Shown here: positions 10,003 to 17,845 of the stretch, one piece after another | Position numbering within the stretch: position 1 is the first letter of the stretch | Layout of the letters: each line of letters begins with the position of its first letter | NCBI GenBank assembly: GCA_031316255.1 | Contig: JALDQW010000001.1 | Coordinates: 2,079,485-2,143,484 of the forward strand | Length of the DNA stretch: 64,000 nucleotides | Origin: Nitrosomonas sp. | GTDB taxonomy: Bacteria; Pseudomonadota; Gammaproteobacteria; Burkholderiales; Nitrosomonadaceae | Reading direction: 5' to 3' | Position numbers and translations under genes: made by a program | The notes under the pieces: generated by a model | The model's input: the letters and a program-made list of their open reading frames with translations, nothing else | The model's database searches: none | Told to the model about the DNA's origin: nothing

Positions 10003-10235
10003 CCTAGATTACTCAGTTGATTGCTATTCAATACTTTAAATGTCCCGTGTATATTGGCTTTATACTGTTAGCTTTATTCACCAGATGGGTGAAATCGCTA
10101 CTTACCCGATTATACGGTTTTCAGATCGTCTCGCAGCGTTGTTCATCGTTGCATGGAGTGGCCATGCGCCTCTTCACGCCTTGCCAGTTGACCTGAAAAC
10201 CAAACACTCGAGTACGTTCAACTGAGGATTCTAGG
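10003..10235 (+). mobile_element. 233-bp MITE, copy 1 (terminal inverted repeats, TTTAA target duplication)
   Basis: The element begins CCTAGATTACTCAGTTGA and ends TCAACTGAGGATTCTAGG, near-perfect terminal inverted repeats. It is flanked by TTTAA at 9998-10002 and 10236-10240, a 5-bp target-site duplication. A second copy of identical length lies inverted at 36619-36851. No transposase is encoded; a 61-codon frame inside is shared by both copies but simply follows from sequence identity. The CC...GG ends and 4-5-bp duplication recall IS1380-type elements, which could supply the transposase in trans; that assignment is tentative. Confidence 0.85.
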
Positions 10236-10390
10236 TTTAACTGTGTGGGGTGTGATAAAGGCCATAGTTGGGATCAATTTTACTATGCTAAATTTGTTAT
10301 CAAAAAAACAGAGCGAGTATGTGTAATGAAATTTTACTTTATCTGGTTCTAGTTTGTTTGAAACATAATTTTTTTATAGGAATACGTATC

Positions 10391-10987
10391 ATGGTAGCTA
10401 TATTTCGGAAGCTTGTCATTTCACTTGTTTTATGCACGCTATACATCTCACCTGTAAAAGCAGTACCGCTGACTGTAAATGGCGGTTGGGATTTTTTTAC
10501 TTTTCCTGGACAAATATTAGGGCCCGAAGATCCGGCGCGAGTTGATGGTTTGCCACCTGATCCAAGTTTCTCATGGGATCAGGAATTTTCATTCGTACTA
10601 GCGCAACCGGCATTACTCAGAATACAAGACATTGGCAGTGGTGGTGACAGGTTCAGGATATTTGATAATGGAGCTGAATTAGGCATGACCAGTGCTTTGT
10701 TTCCAGACAATATTGGAGATTATTTTGATCCAGATCTTGCCGCGTTAGATCCGGCTCTCGATCAAGGCAGTTTTTTGTTGTCTGCTGGCAACCATACTAT
10801 TTCTGGCGTAGAAATAAATCACAGCACAGACAGTGGCGGTGCCGCAGCGCTCCGTGTTGACACGATACCCGAGCCAACAATGATCGCTTTACTGGCTTTA
10901 GGTTTTGCCGCTTTGGGCATCAGTAGACGTAGAAAGTTAAAGTCGCAATGTAGACCGGTATCAACAGCGATGTTTCTTTGCACTTAA
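10391..10987 (+). CDS. PEP-CTERM sorting domain protein
   Basis: About 198 residues with an N-terminal signal peptide (MVAIFRKLVISLVLCTLYISPVKA) and a C-terminal PEP-CTERM tripartite signal: IPEPT, a hydrophobic helix (MIALLALGFAALGI), then SRRRK. Such proteins are exported and processed by exosortase (EpsH/XrtA-type) in exopolysaccharide-producing Gram-negatives. The start follows ATAGGAATACGTATC. An in-frame ATG 24 codons upstream would bury the signal peptide. Unusually, about 16 residues follow the Arg cluster, and this tail overlaps the integrase remnant on the other strand, so the original stop may have been lost. Confidence 0.85.
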   Translation: MVAIFRKLVISLVLCTLYISPVKAVPLTVNGGWDFFTFPGQILGPEDPARVDGLPPDPSFSWDQEFSFVLAQPALLRIQDIGSGGDRFRIFDNGAELGMTSALFPDNIGDYFDPDLAALDPALDQGSFLLSAGNHTISGVEINHSTDSGGAAALRVDTIPEPTMIALLALGFAALGISRRRKLKSQCRPVSTAMFLCT

Positions 10988-11337
10988 TTTCGCCAGTTTG
11001 AGCTATTATTTCACGTGTTTTGTTGGACAACTGTCCTCTAAAGCCTGAAGAACTGTTGTATCCATGCAATTTGTTGTGCATCCTGCTTATGAGAGGCTTT
11101 GTGCTCTGTTTCCATCAGACATTTATAAGCAGTTTCATCTCGGGTGTACTCTGGTTTTTCACCAACCTTCGCAACGCTCCACGGTTTAGCTTTCAGCTTG
11201 TCGTGGAGTTTTTGCGCCTGGGTTTTGTCTATTGTTGCAGCAGAGCATTTAGTGCGCTCGAATCCCTGGTGCGGTAAATCGAATTCGCCATGTTTTAAGT
11301 TTAGATCGTCAATATAATCCCTACCGTCGTCATAAGC
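10970..11337 (-). pseudogene. Tyrosine recombinase (phage-type integrase) N-terminal remnant, frameshifted
   Basis: Read on the minus strand, a frame without a start codon gives DKTQAQKLHDKLKAKPW, then SVAKVGEKPEYTRDETAYKC and METEHKASHKQDAQQIAWI. This matches the pattern of integrase N-terminal core-binding domains (…AQELHDKLKAELW…LGEKP…TWDEA…HKATHKED…). It stops at 11038-11040, but a shifted frame continues with GQLSNKTREIIAQTGEIKCKETS, the next conserved block (ITREMI..IGEIK..ETS). The catalytic domain is absent. One end overlaps the last codons of the Calx-beta gene and the other the tail of the PEP-CTERM gene. The assignment rests on recalled family pattern. Confidence 0.5.
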
Positions 11338-14312
11338 AACAGATCACCACCAGACACAGTGAAGTCAGCCGCAAGTAATGTGTTACTTTGTATACCTGTT
11401 AAAGCTACAGCAAACTCGCCAGCTTCAATGATTCTATCACCATCAGTATCCTGATAAATCCAGGTTGTTGTTGCATTCTCGATATTGACAAAGAAGTCAC
11501 CCGCGTTGGTAACGGCTGTTGTTCCCAGAACTACATTGGTTGTTCCGGCTCTAACCGCAGTTGCCTGAACTTCGGTATCAAATTCAACTGAAGATCCGGT
11601 ATTCGTGCTTAGGGCGGCGCCATCCAGGTTAGCAATAGTGTCAGTCAATGTTGCACTAATACCTGTTATTGATGAATCACTCACTGAATCACCAGCCTTG
11701 TAGACAAACTTCATTGAATCGCGAGCCAAATTACCAGTCATATTGGTAGTAATGGCATCCGCGCCAGCGCCGCCTGTCACAGTTATGCCTGTACCACTAG
11801 TCTTATCAGTCAACCCAATCACATCATTACCTGCACCAGTGCTGATGCTATTAACACCATCATTATCGTTTATAATAAGCCGACCCAAGCTGAGTGAACC
11901 ATTAATTTCAGTAACGTCAGGCAGGTTGACTGAAAGAAACTCAAAGGTGTCAGCTGTTGTTAGGCCACGCAAATTTAAGATTTCAATTCCACTCACTATC
12001 GCAAAATTTGTATTGAATACTATGGCGCCGGACGCATTAGTAATATTTAAAGTGTCAGTTCCACCGGCGCCATCAACAGTATCTCCCCCTGTAATCGTAG
12101 AGGTGCCAGCCGTTCCAACAAATCCATTAAAAATATCATCACCTGAAGTACCGGTGATATTATCGGTAAAAGTTGTTAAAGTGAATGTTGGTTTACTCAA
12201 TCCATCCAGAAGAGTCGTTGTGGTAGTCAATGTCTCACCACCGATAACTGCCCGGACACTATAGTTCTCAGCTAACTCAATGACGCCATCATTTAACGTC
12301 GTCACACTAAAACTCGCCGTCGTTCCACCTGCCGGAATAGTCACTGTTACCGGATTAAATGTACCCGGGGGAAAGTCATTCAGGTTAGTGTTATTTGTAC
12401 CCTGATCTGCTGCTGCCACTTCGCCTGGTAGAATTGAAAAAACAACATCAGTATCTTTCGCAACAGCCGCATTTGCTGTGACTGTATAAGTTAGTCCGTC
12501 TCCCTCTGTAACAAAATCAGTAGAAGCATTCAGACTAAATGGTTTAAACCTATCCAGCAAGCTGGTGGTTGTCGTGAATGTTTCACCGCCAACAGCTGCA
12601 TTAACCCTATAGCTTTCAATGTTCTCAATCAGACCATCATTTAAAGTCGTAACCGCAAATGTCGCGGTTGTTCCACCTGCCGGAATAGTCACAGTTATAG
12701 GATTAAATATACCCGTGGCAAAGTCATTCACGTTAGCATGACTTGTGCCTTGGTCTGCTGTTGCCGCATCACCGGCAACCACTGTAAACACAACGTTGAT
12801 GTCTTCAGCAACAGTTTCTCTTGCGGTGATAGAATAAGTCAGCGTGCCGCCTTCCGTCACAAAACCAGTTTCGGCAGTCAGACTGAAAACTGCCGACCGA
12901 TCGACAGTGCCGACAGTGTAGATAAAGTTTGCATCGGTTAAATCATCCACACCTACCAGTGCAAGGAACATATCCTCCGCTGCAGTGAAGTCGCCATCGG
13001 TGTTGGCATCAATAAATACATAGGTTGTAGACCGAGACGCCTCATCTAAGTACTCTAAGAAGGCCACTCCATGATCACCAGCTATTCCGCCACTGAACAG
13101 ATCGGAAACTCTGGTGAGATCTGTATCAATAGACAGGCGAGAAGTCACATCGAGCAGCCCTGCCTGGGTGCCGGTAAAGTTGAAGCTGGATATGTCTATG
13201 AGATCGTCGGTGTCGGCGTCGCCGCCTGAAAAGTTTGTTACTACATCGAAAAATAAATTGTTATTATTGTTGCTTGCCATGAAGTTGGGTGTTTTAATAC
13301 CATCGCCTGTGCTGGCAGTATTTACTGAAAATTTTCTTGCTTCATTACGAACTCCATCATCAAGAAACAAATTATTGTTATTATCGCGAATTGTGACAGC
13401 AGTACCCCCATCAATATCGAGAATCTGTGAATCGCTTACATTATTCAATAGCAAAATATCTCGCGCGTTTTTAGCGATCCCCAGAATGATGATGTCGCCA
13501 CGCAGACTGCCATCAATAACACCACCTGAAGAACTACCTTCGATTATATCGGAACCGTCTGTGCCAACTTGGAGCGTTATTCCCGCCAGTACTTCCTGTA
13601 GTGTGGCCAGGTCCGCCGAATGATTACTCGAGGAATAGTTATCCGCTACAAATATCTTTAATTTAAACAAAAGCGATGTTGGAGCAAATTGCTGATTTAC
13701 TTTGTTGCCCAACAGAGGGTTGCTCAGCAAATAAAAGGTTGCTTGGGCAGCAATCACGCCATATCCAACGTTGGACGCAATACTTTGCGTAAAAAATGTC
13801 TGCGCTATGGATGCAGCGCTGCCCTGAACGCCATCTGCGACCAGGCCAAAATGATTCATTAATTCTGTAGCCTGTTCGGCTGTTGACTTGCCACCAATGA
13901 TTTTATTGGTAAATACTTGGTGAGCAGCCAGACTATTTGCCAGTTGTGGTTCAGTTTGTCCATTGGAGACCACATTTGAAAATGCTACCAGAAGTTCTTG
14001 ACCAGGCGCTGCGTTAAAGAGCGCAATAACAATCCCTAGGATGTTGTCATCTTTACTAAATAATGTGCCTATTTCTATTGTGCTTTCTTCCGAGTTTCCT
14101 CCAAGATCTGGTGTGCCTGCTTTTATTTTCCATCTTCCTTGCTCAAGGGTTAAGATATATCGCCCTTCTATACCTTCGTTATCAAAAATCTTTTCCCATC
14201 TATCTGTTTCAGGTAACAAAACCTTGTTATTATCTGCAGGAGCATTACGACTGTGATCGACCGAGTATGCCTGGTATTGACCATTTTTTTGTCGTATTTC
14301 AATATGCAACAT
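11301..14312 (-). CDS. Large secreted Calx-beta / RTX-like calcium-binding protein
   Basis: 1003 residues with no signal peptide and strongly acidic, Gly/Asn/Asp/Thr-rich composition, the profile of a type I-secreted surface protein. The N-terminal 240 residues are partly globular. There follow Asp/Asn-rich stretches (DGSDIIEGSSSGGVIDGS, RDNNNNLF), a bluetail-like FSGGDADTDDLIDISSFNF, and two Calx-beta-like repeats of about 110 residues, each with TIPAGGTTA and TTLNDG. The C-terminal third has S-layer/hemolysin-type loops (GTSGDDIFNGF, TGGDTVDGAGGTDTL, GGAGADAI). It lies 14 bases after the FecR-TPR-barrel gene and is surely co-transcribed with it. No ABC/HlyD secretion genes are in the window. 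Confidence 0.8.
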   Translation of the reverse strand: MLHIEIRQKNGQYQAYSVDHSRNAPADNNKVLLPETDRWEKIFDNEGIEGRYILTLEQGRWKIKAGTPDLGGNSEESTIEIGTLFSKDDNILGIVIALFNAAPGQELLVAFSNVVSNGQTEPQLANSLAAHQVFTNKIIGGKSTAEQATELMNHFGLVADGVQGSAASIAQTFFTQSIASNVGYGVIAAQATFYLLSNPLLGNKVNQQFAPTSLLFKLKIFVADNYSSSNHSADLATLQEVLAGITLQVGTDGSDIIEGSSSGGVIDGSLRGDIIILGIAKNARDILLLNNVSDSQILDIDGGTAVTIRDNNNNLFLDDGVRNEARKFSVNTASTGDGIKTPNFMASNNNNNLFFDVVTNFSGGDADTDDLIDISSFNFTGTQAGLLDVTSRLSIDTDLTRVSDLFSGGIAGDHGVAFLEYLDEASRSTTYVFIDANTDGDFTAAEDMFLALVGVDDLTDANFIYTVGTVDRSAVFSLTAETGFVTEGGTLTYSITARETVAEDINVVFTVVAGDAATADQGTSHANVNDFATGIFNPITVTIPAGGTTATFAVTTLNDGLIENIESYRVNAAVGGETFTTTTSLLDRFKPFSLNASTDFVTEGDGLTYTVTANAAVAKDTDVVFSILPGEVAAADQGTNNTNLNDFPPGTFNPVTVTIPAGGTTASFSVTTLNDGVIELAENYSVRAVIGGETLTTTTTLLDGLSKPTFTLTTFTDNITGTSGDDIFNGFVGTAGTSTITGGDTVDGAGGTDTLNITNASGAIVFNTNFAIVSGIEILNLRGLTTADTFEFLSVNLPDVTEINGSLSLGRLIINDNDGVNSISTGAGNDVIGLTDKTSGTGITVTGGAGADAITTNMTGNLARDSMKFVYKAGDSVSDSSITGISATLTDTIANLDGAALSTNTGSSVEFDTEVQATAVRAGTTNVVLGTTAVTNAGDFFVNIENATTTWIYQDTDGDRIIEAGEFAVALTGIQSNTLLAADFTVSGGDLLLMTTVGIILTI

Positions 14313-14326
14313 GATGAAACTCCATT

Positions 14327-17300
14327 TTAAAAATTGAATGTTAACCGTGCAAAAAAAGTGCGTTCAGGAATGAAAGTCGGGCTTATTGCTTCTGATTGGT
14401 TGAAATTTACATTTCTGTAAAAAAATTTTTGGTTGAGCAAATTCCTGCCTTCCAGACTTAAAATCCCACTTCGGTTAAGAAAGCGATAACCAATAACCGA
14501 ATCGAGTAAGAAAAAATCATCTATCCCTGAATTTGTGACCTTTGGTTCTCTTTTCTGTACTTTTTCTACATCTCCTTTTCTGGTCAGGTTTTGCTCAACA
14601 TAAGTCGTGGTGAATTTAGAGAAAAAACCGGAAGGATGAAAATATTCAATACTCAACGGCGCACTTAATGTTTGAATACGGGTCGGACTGTCATCAAAGA
14701 TGGTTCTATCCCTTGCTTCGCGCGTGAATTTTTCCAACTGGAATTCTCCCCTGATCGCCCAATATACATGTGGCGACCAATAGACATACGCACGAATTAA
14801 CTGCTCCTTTTGCGCTTGTAAATGCTCCTGCCCATTAGACCTTATGGGCATAGCCAGATTACGTGCCGAGGCTTCAACACCGCTATACAGGTTTTTGGAA
14901 AATTTAGAATCCAGACCGATTCCCTTGCGCCGGGCCCGGGTTCCGTTGACGTCATCGAAGAACTGATTAAAACCTGCCACTTGCGTGGGCTCAAGGGATT
15001 GCTGAGCCAGTAAATGGGATTTGGTCGTCTCAAACCAGGCAAATCGCAAACGTAAAGAATCGAGAATACTCCACTGCAAACCGAACTTTGGGTTGATTTT
15101 ATCTGCTCTGGCGCCATCTATGCTGCTCGTGAACGAGTCATAGCTCAATCCAAGTGTTGTATTTAAATTGCGGGGGAAATTGGTATTGGTATAGGTATAA
15201 AAATTCTCCCGTTTAATTTCATCAAATGGAAGACTAAATGCTGGTTTATTTTTCCAACTAAACTGGTAAATACTGCCGCCAATTGTGGAGTTGAAAAATT
15301 TTTCCCGAAAGATATGCTGGGCTTCAATTTGGAAGCCTGCGTTAGTTAAATTGCCACCTGGATCCTTGTTTTCTTCCAAGCGATCTATATATTTGGCTGA
15401 AACAAGCAGATCTTGATTGGATGATATGGCGTATCTTGCCCCTATGCGAGCCATATCCTCATCTATTTTTCTGCGCTTTCTTTCATTAAATATCTCAGTG
15501 TCAAAATCCAATAACAATTCCCCATGCTCCGTCTTGCGTGTACGCAGTTCTGTTTGAATATTAAGCTTGGGTGTTAAGGCATACTGGATGAATGCATTGT
15601 AAATATCATGCGTCTCATCGTTATTGGGCCGGAATCCGTCGGTTTCGTAATGATACTGGCCGATGCTGACTGATGCGCGGTCATACAACATCGATGCAAC
15701 CACTTCATCGCCTAATGTGCTATTACTGCCAGCGATACCCGAAGCAACCAGCTGTGGCTTGTTTCGTTCAAGCAATGGTGCAAATTCGTTAAATCCGGCT
15801 ACAGCCGGCCCCGTGTTGGTGATAATATTGAGATCCGCCACTGCCAGGTGCGGCTGTACCGGGTTCACATTAACGGGTTGCAATAACTGCGCTTGCAGCA
15901 ATTCACTGACACGCGCAATTTCATGCCGTGGAATATTGGTGTAAGCATCTGAAAGAAAGCGATGCGCCGAATGACTGGCCGGATCGTAACTTAACGATTT
16001 GGCTGTTTCCATCAACGCGCGTTTTTCAAAACCCAGGTTGTCATAAATCCGCGCCAGACTTGAACCACGCCCAGCCTGATCCTGATCCAGCAGCAATCTG
16101 GATCGATACACGGCCCGGTTATCATTCAGTTCAATGGATTTCTCAATAGCATGCAATGCTTCCACCGGCCGGTTTTGTGTCTGTTTTTGAATGGCATCAT
16201 AAAACCATGGCGTGGGATCATTGGGATCAAGTGTTTTGGCCAGGTCGAACTGGGTGCTGGCCAGTGGAAAACGTTTTTCTTCAAAATAGACTTTACCCAG
16301 GTAGCTCCGTATCAAAGAATTAGCCGGATCCAGACTGACGGCAATTTCCAGTTCAATGCGGCCCGCTTCGAGGTCACCTTCGCGTAATAGCGCCAAACCC
16401 AACCCAAGCCTGGGCATCGGGTCGGCCTGGTCGAGTGCAATTGCTTGCGAAAAGATTGCTTTGGCGGTTTTGGTATCAATTTGCAACAGATGAGCAAAGC
16501 CCAGCACTGTTTGCGTTTTGGCCAGTGTGGGATTTAAGTTGACCGCTTGATGCGCGGATTCTAGCGCAGGATCAAGATAGCCGCTGGACATTTGGAGTTC
16601 AGCCAATCGCGCCCAAGCCAAAGCATTCTGCGTATCGATTTTTATTGCTTCTTGAGCACTGGCGAGTGCTTGTTCAATTTCAAAATGTGCTTGTTGTGCA
16701 TAGGAAAGCGCGAGCCGGGCGGTTGCAGACGCTTGATCCAGTCCGACTGCCTGGTTGGCCAGGTTCAGCGCTTGCATCGTGTCATTTTGCACTACCGCGA
16801 TGATTGCTTTTAAGGCATAGGCATTGCTGTTGTCTTGTTCGAGTTGAAGCGCTTGTTCAATGCTTTCTTTTGCCTCGTCTACCTGCCCAGTAGATAAAAG
16901 CAATCCTGCGAAGTAGTTCAGGAATTGAGCGGTGCGCCCACTTTGTGGAATTCCATCCAGCGCTACGAGTGCTTCAAAAAATTTGCCTTGTTGATAAAGC
17001 GCAATGGAGGTCTGCAATTGCGGCCATGCAGACTCAGCAAGAAACTTCTCATGTAATTGAGAGGTATCGATGATGGTCGGATAGTACAACGCCCATTGGA
17101 CAGCATCGAACGGATTAATAATCGCTACCTTCCGTGGCGTTTCATTGGCACGTATCTCGGCTGCCTCATTGTCGGCCAATATAAGACTACCCAGGTTATT
17201 GCTGACTGACACTTGACCTTCATAGATTACAAATTCCGCACTGTCTTCATCGAAACGCACAAAGAACTCCGTACCTTTAATGGTGGCATCGAAATGGTTC

Positions 17301-17728
17301 GATCTTAATTTGAATGGTCTGGGAGTGCGGGAAGTGACATGTATTCTGCCTGAGAATAATTCGATCAGTGTAACACTATCATGTTCTGCGCCAGCATCAG
17401 GAATGGTAATGGTTGTATTCTGGCCAAGTGACAGCATACTTTCATTCATTAAACGTAATGTTGCTTTGCTTCGTGCCCGAACTTGAACCATATCATCGGG
17501 GCAAAGCCCCACACCCATAGCTGCCGGCTGCCAATTTTTTTCTGCGATATGACGCAAATTGACATTGCCTCGCACTGAAACAATTTGTGCCGGCGGTGAG
17601 TGACAGGACTCTGCAGCATACGCATTCCCTGTAAAATTAAATAGTGTTGAAGTTGAAAGGATAACAAGCACCATTATCCATATTTTGCTGCCCCACAATC
17701 CCAACTTACATCTTCGGCAAGTTCTCAT
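14327..17728 (-). CDS. FecR domain, TPR and outer-membrane beta-barrel fusion protein
   Basis: 1133 residues. Signal peptide 1-38 (cleavage around NAYA-AES). FecR-type domain about 45-185 (VSVRGNVNLR, LCPDDMVQVRARSKATLRL, FDATIKGTEFFVRF). A long series of TPR repeats about 225-620 (for example LEQDNSNAYALKAIIAV, DQADPMPRLGLGLALLREGD). A C-terminal region about 690-1133 rich in alternating aromatic strands and ending in FARLTFNF, the terminal Phe typical of outer-membrane barrels. The likely topology is a barrel with a periplasmic TPR/FecR arm. It precedes the Calx-beta gene by 14 bases, which suggests a role in placing or holding that protein at the surface (inference). It is not a TonB receptor: there is no plug domain. 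Confidence 0.8.
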   Translation of the reverse strand: MRTCRRCKLGLWGSKIWIMVLVILSTSTLFNFTGNAYAAESCHSPPAQIVSVRGNVNLRHIAEKNWQPAAMGVGLCPDDMVQVRARSKATLRLMNESMLSLGQNTTITIPDAGAEHDSVTLIELFSGRIHVTSRTPRPFKLRSNHFDATIKGTEFFVRFDEDSAEFVIYEGQVSVSNNLGSLILADNEAAEIRANETPRKVAIINPFDAVQWALYYPTIIDTSQLHEKFLAESAWPQLQTSIALYQQGKFFEALVALDGIPQSGRTAQFLNYFAGLLLSTGQVDEAKESIEQALQLEQDNSNAYALKAIIAVVQNDTMQALNLANQAVGLDQASATARLALSYAQQAHFEIEQALASAQEAIKIDTQNALAWARLAELQMSSGYLDPALESAHQAVNLNPTLAKTQTVLGFAHLLQIDTKTAKAIFSQAIALDQADPMPRLGLGLALLREGDLEAGRIELEIAVSLDPANSLIRSYLGKVYFEEKRFPLASTQFDLAKTLDPNDPTPWFYDAIQKQTQNRPVEALHAIEKSIELNDNRAVYRSRLLLDQDQAGRGSSLARIYDNLGFEKRALMETAKSLSYDPASHSAHRFLSDAYTNIPRHEIARVSELLQAQLLQPVNVNPVQPHLAVADLNIITNTGPAVAGFNEFAPLLERNKPQLVASGIAGSNSTLGDEVVASMLYDRASVSIGQYHYETDGFRPNNDETHDIYNAFIQYALTPKLNIQTELRTRKTEHGELLLDFDTEIFNERKRRKIDEDMARIGARYAISSNQDLLVSAKYIDRLEENKDPGGNLTNAGFQIEAQHIFREKFFNSTIGGSIYQFSWKNKPAFSLPFDEIKRENFYTYTNTNFPRNLNTTLGLSYDSFTSSIDGARADKINPKFGLQWSILDSLRLRFAWFETTKSHLLAQQSLEPTQVAGFNQFFDDVNGTRARRKGIGLDSKFSKNLYSGVEASARNLAMPIRSNGQEHLQAQKEQLIRAYVYWSPHVYWAIRGEFQLEKFTREARDRTIFDDSPTRIQTLSAPLSIEYFHPSGFFSKFTTTYVEQNLTRKGDVEKVQKREPKVTNSGIDDFFLLDSVIGYRFLNRSGILSLEGRNLLNQKFFYRNVNFNQSEAISPTFIPERTFFARLTFNF

Positions 17729-17845
17729 TTCGCTTTTTGTGATGTTTCCAAGTTTACTAAACAGGGCGTGATGGTGTCGATTTAGAATTGACCAGATCAG
17801 AGTTCTATTTTAGACGCTGGTGGCGGTTTAAATTGTAATTCGCAC

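Noticed and set aside
10040..10225. 61-codon frame inside MITE copy 1, with a near-identical one in copy 2 (36629-36814)
   Set aside because: The similarity is explained by the DNA repeat itself; there is no ribosome binding site and no family resemblance.
11743..12264. 173-codon plus-strand frame (and 13114-13623) opposite the Calx-beta gene
   Set aside because: Low-complexity Pro/Val/Ser product mirroring the Thr/Gly-rich minus-strand gene; a shadow frame.
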